64,000 nucleotides of DNA. Origin: Seohaeicola_A nanhaiensis (GTDB taxonomy: Bacteria > Pseudomonadota > Alphaproteobacteria > Rhodobacterales > Rhodobacteraceae). This document shows, in pieces, positions 8,435-17,955 of this stretch. The notes beneath the pieces are model-generated. The model did not search any database. It was not told where the DNA came from and worked only from the letters and a program-made list of their open reading frames with translations. The position numbers and the translations under genes are program-made. Numbering within the stretch: position 1 is the stretch's first letter; each line of letters begins with the position of its first letter. The stretch is taken from NCBI RefSeq assembly GCF_042654245.1, contig NZ_JBHSGI010000009.1, forward strand, positions 124,001 through 188,000, written 5' to 3'.

Positions 8435-9175
8435 CTACTGTGGGGGCCGGGCACCCTCAACCCGGGTGATCCCGGCAAGGCAGGCTGCAATCGCCTCGAC
8501 CATCGCCCCCGCGTCAGGCCGCAACGCAACATCAACGCGCGAAAAGCCTTTTGGTTTCAACGGTTCTGCGACGGATTCGCTGAGCGCTATGGCGTGCACC
8601 GCGGCGGGGCCGGTGGCCTGTTCGGCAAAGTGTCGCGCCGTGCGTGGTGAAAACAACGGCACGATCACGGGCATCTTGCCGACCAGCGCGCGCTGCGCCG
8701 CGTCGTCGAGCGGCTGCAGCGGTTGGGCATAGACGGCGGTTTCCGCCGTGGGCAGCCCAGCCGCGCACAGACGTGCCGCGACGTCGCCCCGGGTGTGCTC
8801 ACCAGAGAGATGCAGAAGCGGGCCTTCGGGGCGGTCGCGCAGCAGTGCCGCAACCAGTTCGTCGGCCGTCGCCCCCAGTGCGTGGGCGTTCCAGCCGGCG
8901 TCACGGGCGGTGGCGGCCGTTTTTTCACCGACGCAGAATGAGGGGAGGAGGCGGTCTTCGGTCACCCCGGCGACCACGCGGACGGCATTGGCCGAGGTGA
9001 AGAGCAGGCCGCGAGCGGGGCCGAAATCAAGGCTCTGTACAAGCGGTTCGATGCAGATCAGGGGAGAAATGATCAGATCGACGCGGGCAAGAACATCCGG
9101 GGGCAGCTGGCTGGCAAAGCGTTCCGAGGCCTCGGCTGGCCGCGTCAAGAGCAGGACAGGTCGCAAGGCGCACAT
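8435..9175 (-). CDS. hemD: Uroporphyrinogen-III synthase
   Basis: This 246-residue cytosolic enzyme closes and inverts ring D of hydroxymethylbilane to give uroporphyrinogen III, the branch point to haem, bacteriochlorophyll, sirohaem and B12. It starts with the family-typical LLLTRPAEASERF. It also shows GLLFTSANAVRVV in the first domain, VYAQPLQP in the linker, and the C-terminal ALSESVAEPLKPKGF block. It is the first gene of the minus-strand cluster hemD-mitofilin-hemY and is divergent from tsaD. hemC is not in the window. Confidence 0.88.
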   Translation of the reverse strand: MCALRPVLLLTRPAEASERFASQLPPDVLARVDLIISPLICIEPLVQSLDFGPARGLLFTSANAVRVVAGVTEDRLLPSFCVGEKTAATARDAGWNAHALGATADELVAALLRDRPEGPLLHLSGEHTRGDVAARLCAAGLPTAETAVYAQPLQPLDDAAQRALVGKMPVIVPLFSPRTARHFAEQATGPAAVHAIALSESVAEPLKPKGFSRVDVALRPDAGAMVEAIAACLAGITRVEGARPPQ

Positions 9176-9249
9176 CGGATGGCCCGGGATTGTGAGCGGG
9201 GACTTTGGGTGATACCTCCGGACGCAAGGTGATGCAACCGCAGAGGCAC

Positions 9250-10344
9250 ATGAGCGACCCCCTTATCCTGCTGGGACTGGAGAGCAGCTGCGACGATACC
9301 GCCGCGGCTGTCGTGCGCCGTTTGGACGGGCGTTCGGAGGTGCTGTCCTCGGTCGTGATCGGGCAGAGCGGGCTGCACGATGCCTTTGGCGGCGTGGTGC
9401 CCGAGATCGCCGCGCGCGCCCATGCCGAAAAGCTGGATGTGGCGGTGCGGCAGGCGCTGGCCGAGGCGGGGTTGAGCCTTTCCGACATGGACGGGGTGGC
9501 CGTGACCGCCGGGCCGGGGCTGATCGGCGGCGTGCTGTCGGGCGTGATGTGCGCCAAGGGCATTTGCGCCGCGACCGGGCTGCCGCTGATCGGGGTGAAC
9601 CATCTGGCGGGCCATGCACTGACGCCGCGGCTGACGGATGGGATCGCATACTCCTATCTGATGCTGCTGGTCTCGGGCGGGCATTGTCAGTTCCTGATCG
9701 TGCGCGGGCCCGAGGATTTCTCGCGGCTGGGCGGCACCATCGACGACGCACCGGGCGAGGCGTTTGACAAGGTGGCGCGACTGCTGGGCCTGGCGCAGCC
9801 CGGCGGGCCGGGGATCGAGGCCGAAGCGCACGGCGGGGATGCGAAGCGGTTCTCCCTGCCCCGCCCGCTGATCGACCGGGATGATTGCAACCTGTCGTTC
9901 TCGGGGCTGAAGACCGCCGTGCTGCGCACGCGGGACACCCTGGTGCAGGAGTTCGGCGGGCTGACCCGAGCGGATCGCGCCGATCTGTGCGCGGGGTTCC
10001 AGCAGGCGGTCTGCGATGTGCTGGCGGACCGGATGCGGCGTGCTTTGCGGCTCTATCTTGGGGAAAATCCCGCGCAGCCCTGCGTTGCGGTGGCCGGGGG
10101 CGTGGCCGCGAACATGCAGATCCGCGCGCGGCTGGAGCAGGTCGCGGGCGAGGCCGGTGCCCGGTTCGTCGCGCCGCCGCTGAAGCTGTGCACCGATAAT
10201 GCGGCGATGATCGCCCATGCCGGGGCCGAGCTGTTCGAGACCGGGCTGCGCCATGACATGACGCTGTCGGCGCGGCCGCGCTGGCCGCTGGACACGACGC
10301 AGGCCGCGCTGGTCGGCGGCGGGCGCAAGGGGGCCAAGGCATGA
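9250..10344 (+). CDS. tsaD: tRNA N6-adenosine threonylcarbamoyltransferase
   Basis: A 364-residue ASKHA-fold enzyme that transfers threonylcarbamoyl from TC-AMP to A37 of ANN-reading tRNAs, working with TsaB and TsaE. Motifs include LGLESSCDDTAAAVV at the N-terminus, GVNHLAGHAL with the two metal-binding histidines, LLVSGGHCQF, and FSGLKTAV. The ATG at 9250 is preceded by AGAGG; an upstream TTG has no support. The stop overlaps the gpsA start (ATGA). tsaE also lies in this window, at 52.5-53.0 kb. Confidence 0.95.
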   Translation: MSDPLILLGLESSCDDTAAAVVRRLDGRSEVLSSVVIGQSGLHDAFGGVVPEIAARAHAEKLDVAVRQALAEAGLSLSDMDGVAVTAGPGLIGGVLSGVMCAKGICAATGLPLIGVNHLAGHALTPRLTDGIAYSYLMLLVSGGHCQFLIVRGPEDFSRLGGTIDDAPGEAFDKVARLLGLAQPGGPGIEAEAHGGDAKRFSLPRPLIDRDDCNLSFSGLKTAVLRTRDTLVQEFGGLTRADRADLCAGFQQAVCDVLADRMRRALRLYLGENPAQPCVAVAGGVAANMQIRARLEQVAGEAGARFVAPPLKLCTDNAAMIAHAGAELFETGLRHDMTLSARPRWPLDTTQAALVGGGRKGAKA

Positions 10345-11303
10345 GGGTCGGGGTTGCCGGAGCCGGAGCTTTCGGAACGGCGCTGGCTATCGCGCTGGGG
10401 CGCAAGGGGGCGGTCACGCTGTGGTCGCGGGATGAAGGTCAGGCGCGGGCGATGCGGGACAGCCGGCAGAACGCTGCCCGGCTGCCCGGCGCGGACCTGT
10501 CCGAAGGCGTGACGCCGAGTGCCGATGTTGGCGAACTGGACGATTGCGAGGTGGTTCTGCTGGCGATGCCGATGCAGCAGATGCGCGCCGCGCTGGCGGG
10601 GCCTTTGGCGCAGCTGGCCGACCGGCCGCTGGTGGCCTGTTGCAAGGGCATCGAGCTGGACACCGGGCTGGGGCCGACGGGCGTGATTGCCGAGGTCGCG
10701 CCGGGGGCGACCGCTGCGCTGCTGACGGGCCCGAGCTTTGCCGGGGAGATCGCGCGCGGGCTGCCAACTGCGCTGACGCTGGCCTGTGCGGATGCGGCGC
10801 GGGTCGAGACGCTGCAAAGGGCGCTGAGCACGGATGTCTTGCGGCTGTATCGCACGACGGATACCGCCGGGGCCGAGCTGGGCGGCGCTTTGAAGAACGT
10901 GATGGCCATCGCCTGCGGCGCGGTGATCGGCGCCGGGCTGGGCAACAGCGCCCGTGCCGCGCTGATGACGCGGGGCTATGCCGAGATGCTGCGCATCGCC
11001 GCCGCGCGGGGGGCGCGGCCCGAGACGCTGGCGGGTCTGTCGGGGTTCGGCGATCTGACGCTGAGCTGCACCTCGGACATGTCGCGCAACTATCAGCTGG
11101 GGCTTGCCATCGGGCGCGGCGCGGCATTCGATCCCGCCGTGACGGTAGAAGGCGCCGCCACCGCGCGGGCGATGGTGAAGGCCGAGGCCTATCGCGGGCT
11201 GGATCTGCCGATCACGCGGGCGGTCGCGGACCTGGTGGACGGGCGCGAAACCCTGCCCTCGGTCATGGCGCGTCTGCTGGCGCGCTCGCTCAAGGAAGAA
11301 TGA
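10341..11303 (+). CDS. gpsA: Glycerol-3-phosphate dehydrogenase [NAD(P)+]
   Basis: A 320-residue cytosolic enzyme that reduces dihydroxyacetone phosphate to sn-glycerol 3-phosphate for phospholipid synthesis. The Rossmann motif GAGAFGTALA is at residues 7-16. The substrate region contains LTGPSFAGEIA, and the catalytic lysine lies in ELGGALKNVMAIACG. The length is typical of the family. It is coupled to tsaD by a 4-bp overlap and is followed 11 bp later by the EVE-domain gene, so the three are probably co-transcribed. Confidence 0.95.
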   Translation: MRVGVAGAGAFGTALAIALGRKGAVTLWSRDEGQARAMRDSRQNAARLPGADLSEGVTPSADVGELDDCEVVLLAMPMQQMRAALAGPLAQLADRPLVACCKGIELDTGLGPTGVIAEVAPGATAALLTGPSFAGEIARGLPTALTLACADAARVETLQRALSTDVLRLYRTTDTAGAELGGALKNVMAIACGAVIGAGLGNSARAALMTRGYAEMLRIAAARGARPETLAGLSGFGDLTLSCTSDMSRNYQLGLAIGRGAAFDPAVTVEGAATARAMVKAEAYRGLDLPITRAVADLVDGRETLPSVMARLLARSLKEE

Positions 11304-11314
11304 AAGGACGTCGC

Positions 11315-11734
11315 ATGGCTTACTGGCTGTTCAAATCCGAACCTGACACCTGGGGCTGGGACGACCAGCAGGCCAAGGGAGACGCCGGCCAGGAATGGGA
11401 CGGCGTGCGCAACTATCAGGCGCGCAACTTCATGCGCGAGATGAAGGTGGGCGATAAGGGGTTCTTTTACCATTCGCAGACCGACAAGGCGGTGGTCGGC
11501 ATTGTCGAGGTCTGCGCCGAGGCGCATCCCGACAGTTCGACCGATGATGCCCGCTGGGAATGCGTGGACATCAAGGCGGTTCGGCCCTTTGCAGAGCCTG
11601 TCACGCTGGAGCAGATCAAGGCCGAGCCGCGGCTGGCCGAGATGGTTCTGGTGAAGAATTCGCGCCTGTCGGTGCAGCCGGTCACCGAGGCGGAATGGAC
11701 GCTGGTCTGCGAGATGGGCGCGACGAAACCCTGA
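11315..11734 (+). CDS. EVE-domain protein
   Basis: A 139-residue PUA-like EVE-domain protein. The signature is complete: WLFKSEPDTWGWDD at the start, WDGVRNYQARNFMREM (residues 28-43), then FYHSQTDKAVVGIVEV. The EVE fold binds modified bases in nucleic acids, and small stand-alone copies are common next to housekeeping genes in proteobacteria. GAAAGGACG precedes the ATG. It is the last gene of the tsaD-gpsA-EVE run, followed by a hairpin at 11746. A role in tRNA or modified-base recognition is possible but not shown. Confidence 0.88.
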   Translation: MAYWLFKSEPDTWGWDDQQAKGDAGQEWDGVRNYQARNFMREMKVGDKGFFYHSQTDKAVVGIVEVCAEAHPDSSTDDARWECVDIKAVRPFAEPVTLEQIKAEPRLAEMVLVKNSRLSVQPVTEAEWTLVCEMGATKP

Positions 11735-11745
11735 GGGGCGGAGTT

Positions 11746-11775
11746 GGAGGGACCGGCACCACACCGGAACCCTCC
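11746..11775 (+). terminator. Hairpin after the EVE gene
   Basis: GGAGGG, a short internal CCGG and a seven-base loop fold back on CCGG and CCCTCC, 12 bp after the EVE stop codon. There is no strong T-tract, so it may be a weak or Rho-assisted terminator. Confidence 0.45.
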
Positions 11776-11857
11776 CTCACCCGCGTGCTCCCAAGTCACC
11801 ACACGCATCTGAATTCGGTTCCGGCCGTCCTGGCCGATGGCTGGTCATAGCGCGAAA

Positions 11858-11891
11858 AAGGCGGCGGAGCAAAGAAATTGCCCGCCGCCTT
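11858..11891 (-). terminator. Rho-independent terminator of ahcY
   Basis: On the minus strand AAGGCGGCGG pairs with CCGCCGCCTT around a 14-base loop and runs into TTTTT. It lies 20 bp past the ahcY stop codon. Confidence 0.8.
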
Positions 11892-11911
11892 CTATTCAAA
11901 TCAGCGCCAAA

Positions 11912-13300
11912 TCAGTAGCGGTAGTGTTCGGCCTTGAACGGCCCTTCCGGCGTGACGCCGATGTAGGAGGCCTGATCCGAGCTGAGCTTGGTCAGCTTGA
12001 CGCCGATCCGGCCCAGGTGCAGGCGCGCGACCTTTTCGTCGAGATGCTTGGGCAGGATGTAGACCTTGTTTTCGTATTGGTCGCCCTTGGTCCAGAGTTC
12101 GATCTGGGCCAGCACCTGGTTGGTGAACGACGCCGACATCACGAAGGACGGGTGCCCGGTGGCGTTGCCGAGGTTCAGCAGGCGGCCTTCGGAGAGCAGG
12201 ATGATCTTGTTGCCCGAGGGCATCTCGATCATGTCGACCTGTTCCTTGATGTTGGTCCACTTGTGGTTCTTCAGCGCAGCGACCTGGATTTCGTTGTCGA
12301 AGTGGCCGATGTTGCCGACGATGGCCATGTTCTTCATCTCGCGCATATGCTCGATGCGGATCACGTCCTTGTTGCCGGTGGTGGTGATGAAGATATCGGC
12401 ACTGGCGACTTCGTCTTCGAGCAGCGTCACCTCGTAGCCGTCCATCGCGGCCTGAAGCGCGCAGATCGGGTCGACCTCGGTAACCTTCACGCGGGCGCCC
12501 GCGCCGCGCAGCGAGGCGGCCGAGCCCTTGCCCACGTCGCCATAGCCGCAGACCACGGCGACCTTGCCGGCCATCATGGTGTCGGTGGCGCGGCGGATGC
12601 CGTCGACCAGCGATTCCTTGCAGCCGTATTTGTTGTCGAACTTCGACTTGGTGACCGAGTCGTTGACGTTGATCGCCGGGAAGGGCAGCTGGCCCTTCTT
12701 GTAGAGGTCGTAGAGGCGGTGCACGCCGGTGGTGGTTTCCTCGGACACGCCCTTGATCGCGTCGCGGGTTTTCGTGAACCAGCCGGGGCTTTCCTTCATC
12801 CGCTTGGCGATCTGCTTCTTGATCACCTCTTCTTCCTCGGACTGCGGCACGGGGATGATGTCCTCGCCCGCCTCGGCCCGCGCGCCCAGCAGGACGTAGA
12901 GGGTGGCGTCGCCACCGTCGTCGAGGATCATGTTCGCGCCGTCGGGGAACATGAAGGACTTGTCGAGGTAGTCCCAGTGCTCGGTCAGGGTCTGGCCCTT
13001 GACCGCGAAGACCGGGACGCCCGCCTTGGCGATCGCGGCGGCGGCGTGGTCCTGAGTCGAGAAGATGTTACACGACGCCCAGCGCACGTCGGCGCCAAGC
13101 GCGACCAGCGTTTCGATCAGAACGGCGGTCTGGATGGTCATGTGGAGCGAGCCGACGATGCGGGCGCCCTTCAGCGGTTTCTTGGTGCCGTATTCCTCGC
13201 GCAGGGCCATCAGGCCCGGCATTTCGGTTTCGGCGATATCCAGTTCCTTGCGGCCATAGTCGGCCAGATTGATATCCTTGACGACGTAATCCTGAGTCAC
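11912..13300 (-). CDS. ahcY: Adenosylhomocysteinase (SAH hydrolase)
   Basis: A 462-residue NAD-dependent enzyme that splits S-adenosylhomocysteine into adenosine and homocysteine, relieving inhibition of methyltransferases. It carries VVCGYGDVGKGSAASLRG, the NAD-binding loop, and NNKYGCKESLVDGI near the active site. The length is that of the long bacterial form. The GTG at 13300 has AGGAGAA upstream; extension to 13357 is unsupported. The gene stands alone with its own terminator. I looked for a SAH riboswitch upstream and could not recognise one. Confidence 0.95.
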   Translation of the reverse strand: MTQDYVVKDINLADYGRKELDIAETEMPGLMALREEYGTKKPLKGARIVGSLHMTIQTAVLIETLVALGADVRWASCNIFSTQDHAAAAIAKAGVPVFAVKGQTLTEHWDYLDKSFMFPDGANMILDDGGDATLYVLLGARAEAGEDIIPVPQSEEEEVIKKQIAKRMKESPGWFTKTRDAIKGVSEETTTGVHRLYDLYKKGQLPFPAINVNDSVTKSKFDNKYGCKESLVDGIRRATDTMMAGKVAVVCGYGDVGKGSAASLRGAGARVKVTEVDPICALQAAMDGYEVTLLEDEVASADIFITTTGNKDVIRIEHMREMKNMAIVGNIGHFDNEIQVAALKNHKWTNIKEQVDMIEMPSGNKIILLSEGRLLNLGNATGHPSFVMSASFTNQVLAQIELWTKGDQYENKVYILPKHLDEKVARLHLGRIGVKLTKLSSDQASYIGVTPEGPFKAEHYRY

Positions 13301-13591
13301 GGTGAAAATTCTCCTGGAGTTTGACCGGCGTCTAGCATTCCAGCCGCTTTCGCGCAATGCGACTGGGCGGACGTGGTCAAGACGCGCTGTGGCCTTGCCG
13401 GACTCTGTGTGAAATAGGGGGCACGCCGGGAGGAAGAAACGTGCCCCCCAGTCGTCTCGAACCCACCGCGGCCGCGCCCCGGTCTTTTGACCTTTGGTCG
13501 TGTTGTCGCGTGGCAGCGCCTGTGGTTCGATGGGACAAGGCTGCGCGCGAAATGCGGCAAAAGAACGGCAAGTTCAGAGGAGTGTGTCCGC

Positions 13592-14188
13592 ATGGCACCA
13601 CAGGCACGGGCATGGCAGCGGATGCTGTCGGGGCGCAGGCTGGATCTGCTGGATCCGACCCCGGTGGATATCGAGGTGGAGGATATCGCCCACGGGCTGG
13701 CCTTTGTCGCACGCTGGAACGGCCAGACGCGGGGCGATTTCGCCTATTCGGTGGCGGAACATTCGCTGCTGGTGGAGGTGCTGTTCAGCCGGATCTGCGC
13801 GAAGCCGCCGGTGCGCTGGCAGCTGGCCGCGCTGCTGCACGACGCGCCGGAATATGTGATCGGGGACATGATCTCGCCCGTCAAGGCCGCGGTCGGGCCG
13901 AGCTATGGCGCGCTGGACGAGCGGCTGACGGCGGCGATCCACATCCGGTTCGGTCTGCCGGCGGTGCTGCCGGCGCAGGTCAAGAAGCAGATCAAGAAGG
14001 CCGACCGGATCAGCGCCTGGATGGAAGCGACGCAGCTGGCCGGGTTTTCCGAGGCCGAGGCGGATCGGTTCTTTGGAAAGCCTGAACAGAGCCTGATATC
14101 GGGATTGTCGCTGCACCTGCGGCCGCCGACCGAGGTGCGCGCCGCCTATACCGCGCGCCATGCCGAGCTGATGGCGACGCTGGACTAG
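13592..14188 (+). CDS. HD-domain hydrolase (YfbR-like)
   Basis: A 198-residue protein with a metal-dependent phosphohydrolase fold. The HD signature is visible as AALLHDAPEYVIGDM (about residues 83-97), with an upstream histidine in VAEHSLLV and a downstream KKADRISAWMEA that contributes the last aspartate. Relatives such as YfbR are 5'-deoxynucleotidases. GAGGAG lies about 10 bases before the ATG at 13592; longer starts lack support. The preceding ~290 bp, shared with the divergent ahcY gene, contain no other gene. The 3' end overlaps the convergent sulfotransferase-like gene by 4 bp. Confidence 0.8.
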   Translation: MAPQARAWQRMLSGRRLDLLDPTPVDIEVEDIAHGLAFVARWNGQTRGDFAYSVAEHSLLVEVLFSRICAKPPVRWQLAALLHDAPEYVIGDMISPVKAAVGPSYGALDERLTAAIHIRFGLPAVLPAQVKKQIKKADRISAWMEATQLAGFSEAEADRFFGKPEQSLISGLSLHLRPPTEVRAAYTARHAELMATLD

Positions 14189-14892
14189 AGCTTGACCGCT
14201 TCCAGCCTGCGATAATAGGGCAGCGCGGCTTCGGCGAGTTCCGCGGCTTCGCCGGTCAGGTCCGGCAGGGCGCCTTCGGCCCCGGCGAAACCGGTCGAGC
14301 GGTGGACGGCGCCATACCAGTGCGGCGCCCAGGCGCCGTCGGAGGGGTGGCCGCCGGCCGGCCAGTGCAGCATTCCGGGATCCCAGTCCAGATCAAGGGC
14401 GGCGCAAAGGCGGCGCAGCATCCCTTCGGGATCGGCGCGGATATCGTGGCTGTCGATCACGATGGGATTGTCGCCGGCGACGGTGTCGAAGATCTCGGCC
14501 TGCTGCACGAAGCCCAGCGCCTCGAGCGTGCGTTCGTCGTGTTTCTCGGAATAGCTGGCCACGACCCGCGCGGGGTGGCGGATCAGGAAAACGTTGCGCA
14601 TTCCGCCGATCCAGTCGCGGGGAACGCCGTCGATCATGTGGTGGCACATGTGTTTCTGGTAGAAATGCGGCTTGTTGCCGGGAATTGGGCCTGTCAGAGC
14701 CTGAATTACAGTCTCGGGGTCGTCGGACTGCGCCGCCAGAACCTCGGCCCGCATCGGGTGGGCAAGGCCGGTGCGGGCGAGGTAGACGGCGTAAAAGGGT
14801 TCGTCCACGACGGCAAAGTCGGCGCGGTTGCCAAAGGCATACATCATCGCCGTGCTGAGGTTGCGTGGCCCCGACCACATGGCAATCCGCAT
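14185..14892 (-). CDS. Sulfotransferase-like P-loop protein
   Basis: A 235-residue protein whose first residues, MRIAMWSGPRNLSTAMMYAF, resemble the 5'-phosphosulfate-binding loop of sulfotransferases. NVFLIRHPARVVASYSEK (about residues 100-117) resembles the 3'-phosphate-binding motif. The start at 14892 has a strong AGGAGGT five bases upstream. Proteins of this kind are often mislabelled as branched-chain aminotransferases. The acceptor is unknown, and a kinase-like role cannot be excluded. It is transcribed alone, divergent from msrA. Confidence 0.7.
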   Translation of the reverse strand: MRIAMWSGPRNLSTAMMYAFGNRADFAVVDEPFYAVYLARTGLAHPMRAEVLAAQSDDPETVIQALTGPIPGNKPHFYQKHMCHHMIDGVPRDWIGGMRNVFLIRHPARVVASYSEKHDERTLEALGFVQQAEIFDTVAGDNPIVIDSHDIRADPEGMLRRLCAALDLDWDPGMLHWPAGGHPSDGAWAPHWYGAVHRSTGFAGAEGALPDLTGEAAELAEAALPYYRRLEAVKL

Positions 14893-15037
14893 GTCCGACC
14901 TCCTGTGTTGCGCACAGGCTAGCAGGACGGCGCGCCGGGCCAAGTGGTAAACACCTGTCACCAGCGCGTGATAATCGGTTTCGCCGGATTGTTCGGTGAA
15001 CGCGTTGCGGCATGATGCGGGCGAAGGAGTGCCCATC

Positions 15038-15703
15038 ATGACGCGCGACACCATCCGGACTATCACCCTTGTCCTGCTGATCGGCCTTGGCCTGATCGCG
15101 CGCGGCCACCCTGCCCGTGCGGCGGACAGCCAGGTGCTGACCGTGGCGGGCGGCTGTTTCTGGTGTGTCGAGGCCGATTTCGAATCGGTGCCTGGGGTTC
15201 TGGGCGTGGTGTCGGGCTATACCGGCGGGACGCTGAAGAACCCGAGTTACAAGCAGGTGTCAGCGGGCGGGACCGGGCATTACGAGGCGGTGCAGATCCG
15301 GTTCGATCCGGCCAGGGTGTCACGTGCGCAGTTGCTGCACATGTTCTTCCGCTCGGTCGATCCGACCGATGCGGGCGGACAGTTCTGCGACCGGGGAGAC
15401 AGCTATCGCACGGCGATATTCGTCTCTGGCAAGGCCGAACGGGCCGAAGCGCAGGCGGCGAAGGCCGAAGCGCAGGGAGCGCTGAAACAGTCTGTCGTGA
15501 CGCCGATCCTGCCCGCCGGCCGGTTCTATCCAGCCGAGGACTATCATCAGGATTACTACAAGGGCACCAATCTGGTGATCACCCGCGCGGGGCCCAAGCG
15601 GCAGTCGAGCGCCTATAACTTCTATCGCAAGTCCTGCGGCCGGGATCAGCGGGTGCGCCAGCTTTGGGGCGGTGAAGCGCCCTTTGCCGGCAAACACTCC
15701 TAG
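15038..15703 (+). CDS. msrA: Peptide methionine sulfoxide reductase A, exported form
   Basis: A 221-residue protein. An N-terminal signal peptide (TLVLLIGLGLIARGHPARA, cleaved near ARAAD) places it in the periplasm. The catalytic GGCFWCVEADF follows at about residue 37, with the substrate-binding YHQDYY near the C-terminus and a likely resolving cysteine in YRKSCG. It reduces the S-epimer of methionine sulfoxide. The ATG at 15038 is preceded by GAAGGAG. It overlaps the convergent maeB by 4 bp. Confidence 0.92.
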   Translation: MTRDTIRTITLVLLIGLGLIARGHPARAADSQVLTVAGGCFWCVEADFESVPGVLGVVSGYTGGTLKNPSYKQVSAGGTGHYEAVQIRFDPARVSRAQLLHMFFRSVDPTDAGGQFCDRGDSYRTAIFVSGKAERAEAQAAKAEAQGALKQSVVTPILPAGRFYPAEDYHQDYYKGTNLVITRAGPKRQSSAYNFYRKSCGRDQRVRQLWGGEAPFAGKHS

Positions 15704-17955
15704 CCGATCTTGCAGGAGGCGAGGACAGCCATGTTGAGGATGTCGTTCGCCGTAGAGACGGTGGAGGCGATCTGAATCGGCTTGTCGACGCCGACCAGAA
15801 TCGGACCGATCACCGTGGCGCCCGCCATTTCCTGCATCAGCTTGACCGAAATCGAAGCCGAGTGCCGCGCCGGGACGACGAGGATATTCGCCGGGCCGGT
15901 CAGGCGTGAGAAGGGATAGGAGGCCTGCGCCTTTTCGTTCAGCGCGACGTCGACCGTCATCTCGCCCTCATACTCGAAATCGGCCCCGCGCTGTTCCAGC
16001 ACGGCGGGGGCGCGGTGCATCTTTTCGGCGCGTTCGGACATCGGGTAGCCGAAGTTCGAGAAGCTGACGAAGGCCACGCGCGGTTCCAGACCCATGTGGC
16101 GGGCGACCTGCGCGGCGCGTTCGGCGATGGTGGCGAGATCCTCGGCCTCGGGCCATTCGTGCACCAGCGTATCGCCGATCAGCACGATCCGGCCCTTGTG
16201 CAGCAGAGCGGTGATGCCGACGGCGCCGTGCGAGGCGTCGGCGTCGAAGACGTGGCAGATCCGTTCCAGCGCATGGGCCGACTTGCGCGTCGCCCCTGTC
16301 ACCAGCCCGTCGCCGTGGCCATGGGCCAGCATCAGCGCGGCAAAGACGTGCCGGTCGCGGGCGGCGAGGCGGTGAATGTCCTGCGCGTCGAACCCCTTGC
16401 GGTTCAGGCGGTTGTAGAGAAAGTCCTTGTAGGTTGCGAGGTGGCTGGTGTTGGCGGCGTTGACGATTTCCAGCTCTCCCACCGCGTCGGCGAGGCCGGC
16501 GGCTTCCAGCTTGCGTTTCACGTCATCCTCGCGGCCGACGACCAGCGCGTGGCCGAGGCCCGATCGCTGGTACATCACCGCCGCGCGCAACACGCGGGGA
16601 TCGTCGCCTTCGGCAAAGATCATGCGGGCCTGGGCCGCGCGGGCGCGGGTGTTGAGGCCGCGCAGGATGCTGGCGGTCGGGTCCATGCGCGATTTCAGCG
16701 AAAGCTCGTAGGCCTCCATGTCGATGATCGGCCGCCGCGCCGCGCCAGTGTCCATCCCGGCCCGCGCCACGGCGGGGGGAATGCGGTGGATCAGGCGGGG
16801 ATCGAAGGGCGTCGGAATGATGTAGTCGCGCCCGAAGGTCAGGTTCTTGCCATAGGCCAGCGCCACCTCGTCGGGCACGTCCTCGCGCGCGAGACGGGCC
16901 AGCGCCTGGGCGCAGGCGATCTTCATCTCGTCGTTGATCGCGCGGGCGTGGATGTCGAGCGCACCCCGGAACAGGTAGGGGAACCCCAGCACGTTGTTGA
17001 CCTGGTTCGGATAGTCCGAGCGCCCGGTCGCCACGATCGCGTCGGGGCGCACCTCATGTGCCTGTTCCGGCGTGATTTCGGGATCGGGGTTGGCCATGGC
17101 GAAGATCACCGGATCGGGCGCCATGTCGATGACCATCTGTTGGGTCACCGCGCCCTTGGCCGAGACGCCCAGGAAGACGTCGGCCCCCTTCATCGCCTCT
17201 TCCAGCGTGCGCAGCTCGGTCTTGACCGCATGGGCCGATTTCCACTGGTTCATGCCTTCGGTGCGGCCCTGGTAGATCACGCCCTTGGTGTCGCACATGA
17301 TGCAGTTGTCATGCCGCGCGCCCATGCTTTTCAGCAGTTCGAGACAGGCGATGCCCGCCGCCCCGGCGCCGTTCAGGACGATCCTGACGTCCTCGATCTT
17401 CTTGCCGGTCAGGTGCAGCGCATTGATGAGGCCCGCTGCGCAGATCACGGCGGTGCCGTGCTGGTCGTCGTGGAAGACGGGAATGTCCATCTCTTCCTTG
17501 AGGCGCTGCTCGATGATGAAGCATTCGGGCGCCTTGATGTCTTCGAGGTTAATGCCGCCGAAGGTCGGGCCCATCAGCTTGACCGCCTGGCAGAAGGCAT
17601 CCGGATCCTCGGTATCGAGTTCGATGTCGATGCTGTTGACGTCGGCGAAACGCTTGAACAGGACCGCCTTGCCCTCCATCACCGGCTTGGAGCCGAGCGC
17701 GCCGAGGTTGCCGAGACCCAGAACCGCGGTGCCGTTGGAGATGACCGCCACGAGGTTGCCCTTGTTGGTGTAGTCATAGGCGGTTTCCGGGTCCTTCGCG
17801 ATGGCCTTGCAGGGCACGGCGACGCCGGGGGAATAGGCCAGGCTGAGGTCGCGCTGGGTGGTCATCGGCACCGTGGCGCGGATCTCGAACTTGCCCGGAG
17901 TCGGTTCAAGGTGAAAGGCCAGCGCCTCTTCGTCGGTTATCCTGATCCTGGTCAT
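15700..17955 (-). CDS. maeB: NADP-dependent malic enzyme with C-terminal phosphotransacetylase-like domain
   Basis: A 751-residue two-domain protein that oxidatively decarboxylates malate to pyruvate. The malic domain covers about residues 15-425 and shows YSPGVAVPC, FHDDQHGTAVI and the dinucleotide-binding VLNGAGAAGIACLELL. The rest resembles phosphate acetyltransferase (VTGATRKSAHALE, SISVKLMQEMAGA), which in MaeB proteins is regulatory and binds acetyl-CoA. The ATG at 17955 has GGAGGAGAGG upstream. It lies back-to-back with mutS. Confidence 0.94.
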   Translation of the reverse strand: MTRIRITDEEALAFHLEPTPGKFEIRATVPMTTQRDLSLAYSPGVAVPCKAIAKDPETAYDYTNKGNLVAVISNGTAVLGLGNLGALGSKPVMEGKAVLFKRFADVNSIDIELDTEDPDAFCQAVKLMGPTFGGINLEDIKAPECFIIEQRLKEEMDIPVFHDDQHGTAVICAAGLINALHLTGKKIEDVRIVLNGAGAAGIACLELLKSMGARHDNCIMCDTKGVIYQGRTEGMNQWKSAHAVKTELRTLEEAMKGADVFLGVSAKGAVTQQMVIDMAPDPVIFAMANPDPEITPEQAHEVRPDAIVATGRSDYPNQVNNVLGFPYLFRGALDIHARAINDEMKIACAQALARLAREDVPDEVALAYGKNLTFGRDYIIPTPFDPRLIHRIPPAVARAGMDTGAARRPIIDMEAYELSLKSRMDPTASILRGLNTRARAAQARMIFAEGDDPRVLRAAVMYQRSGLGHALVVGREDDVKRKLEAAGLADAVGELEIVNAANTSHLATYKDFLYNRLNRKGFDAQDIHRLAARDRHVFAALMLAHGHGDGLVTGATRKSAHALERICHVFDADASHGAVGITALLHKGRIVLIGDTLVHEWPEAEDLATIAERAAQVARHMGLEPRVAFVSFSNFGYPMSERAEKMHRAPAVLEQRGADFEYEGEMTVDVALNEKAQASYPFSRLTGPANILVVPARHSASISVKLMQEMAGATVIGPILVGVDKPIQIASTVSTANDILNMAVLASCKIG

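Noticed and set aside
13301..13591. A SAH or SAM riboswitch upstream of ahcY.
   Set aside because: I could not recognise the conserved core of any such family by eye; a covariance search would be needed.
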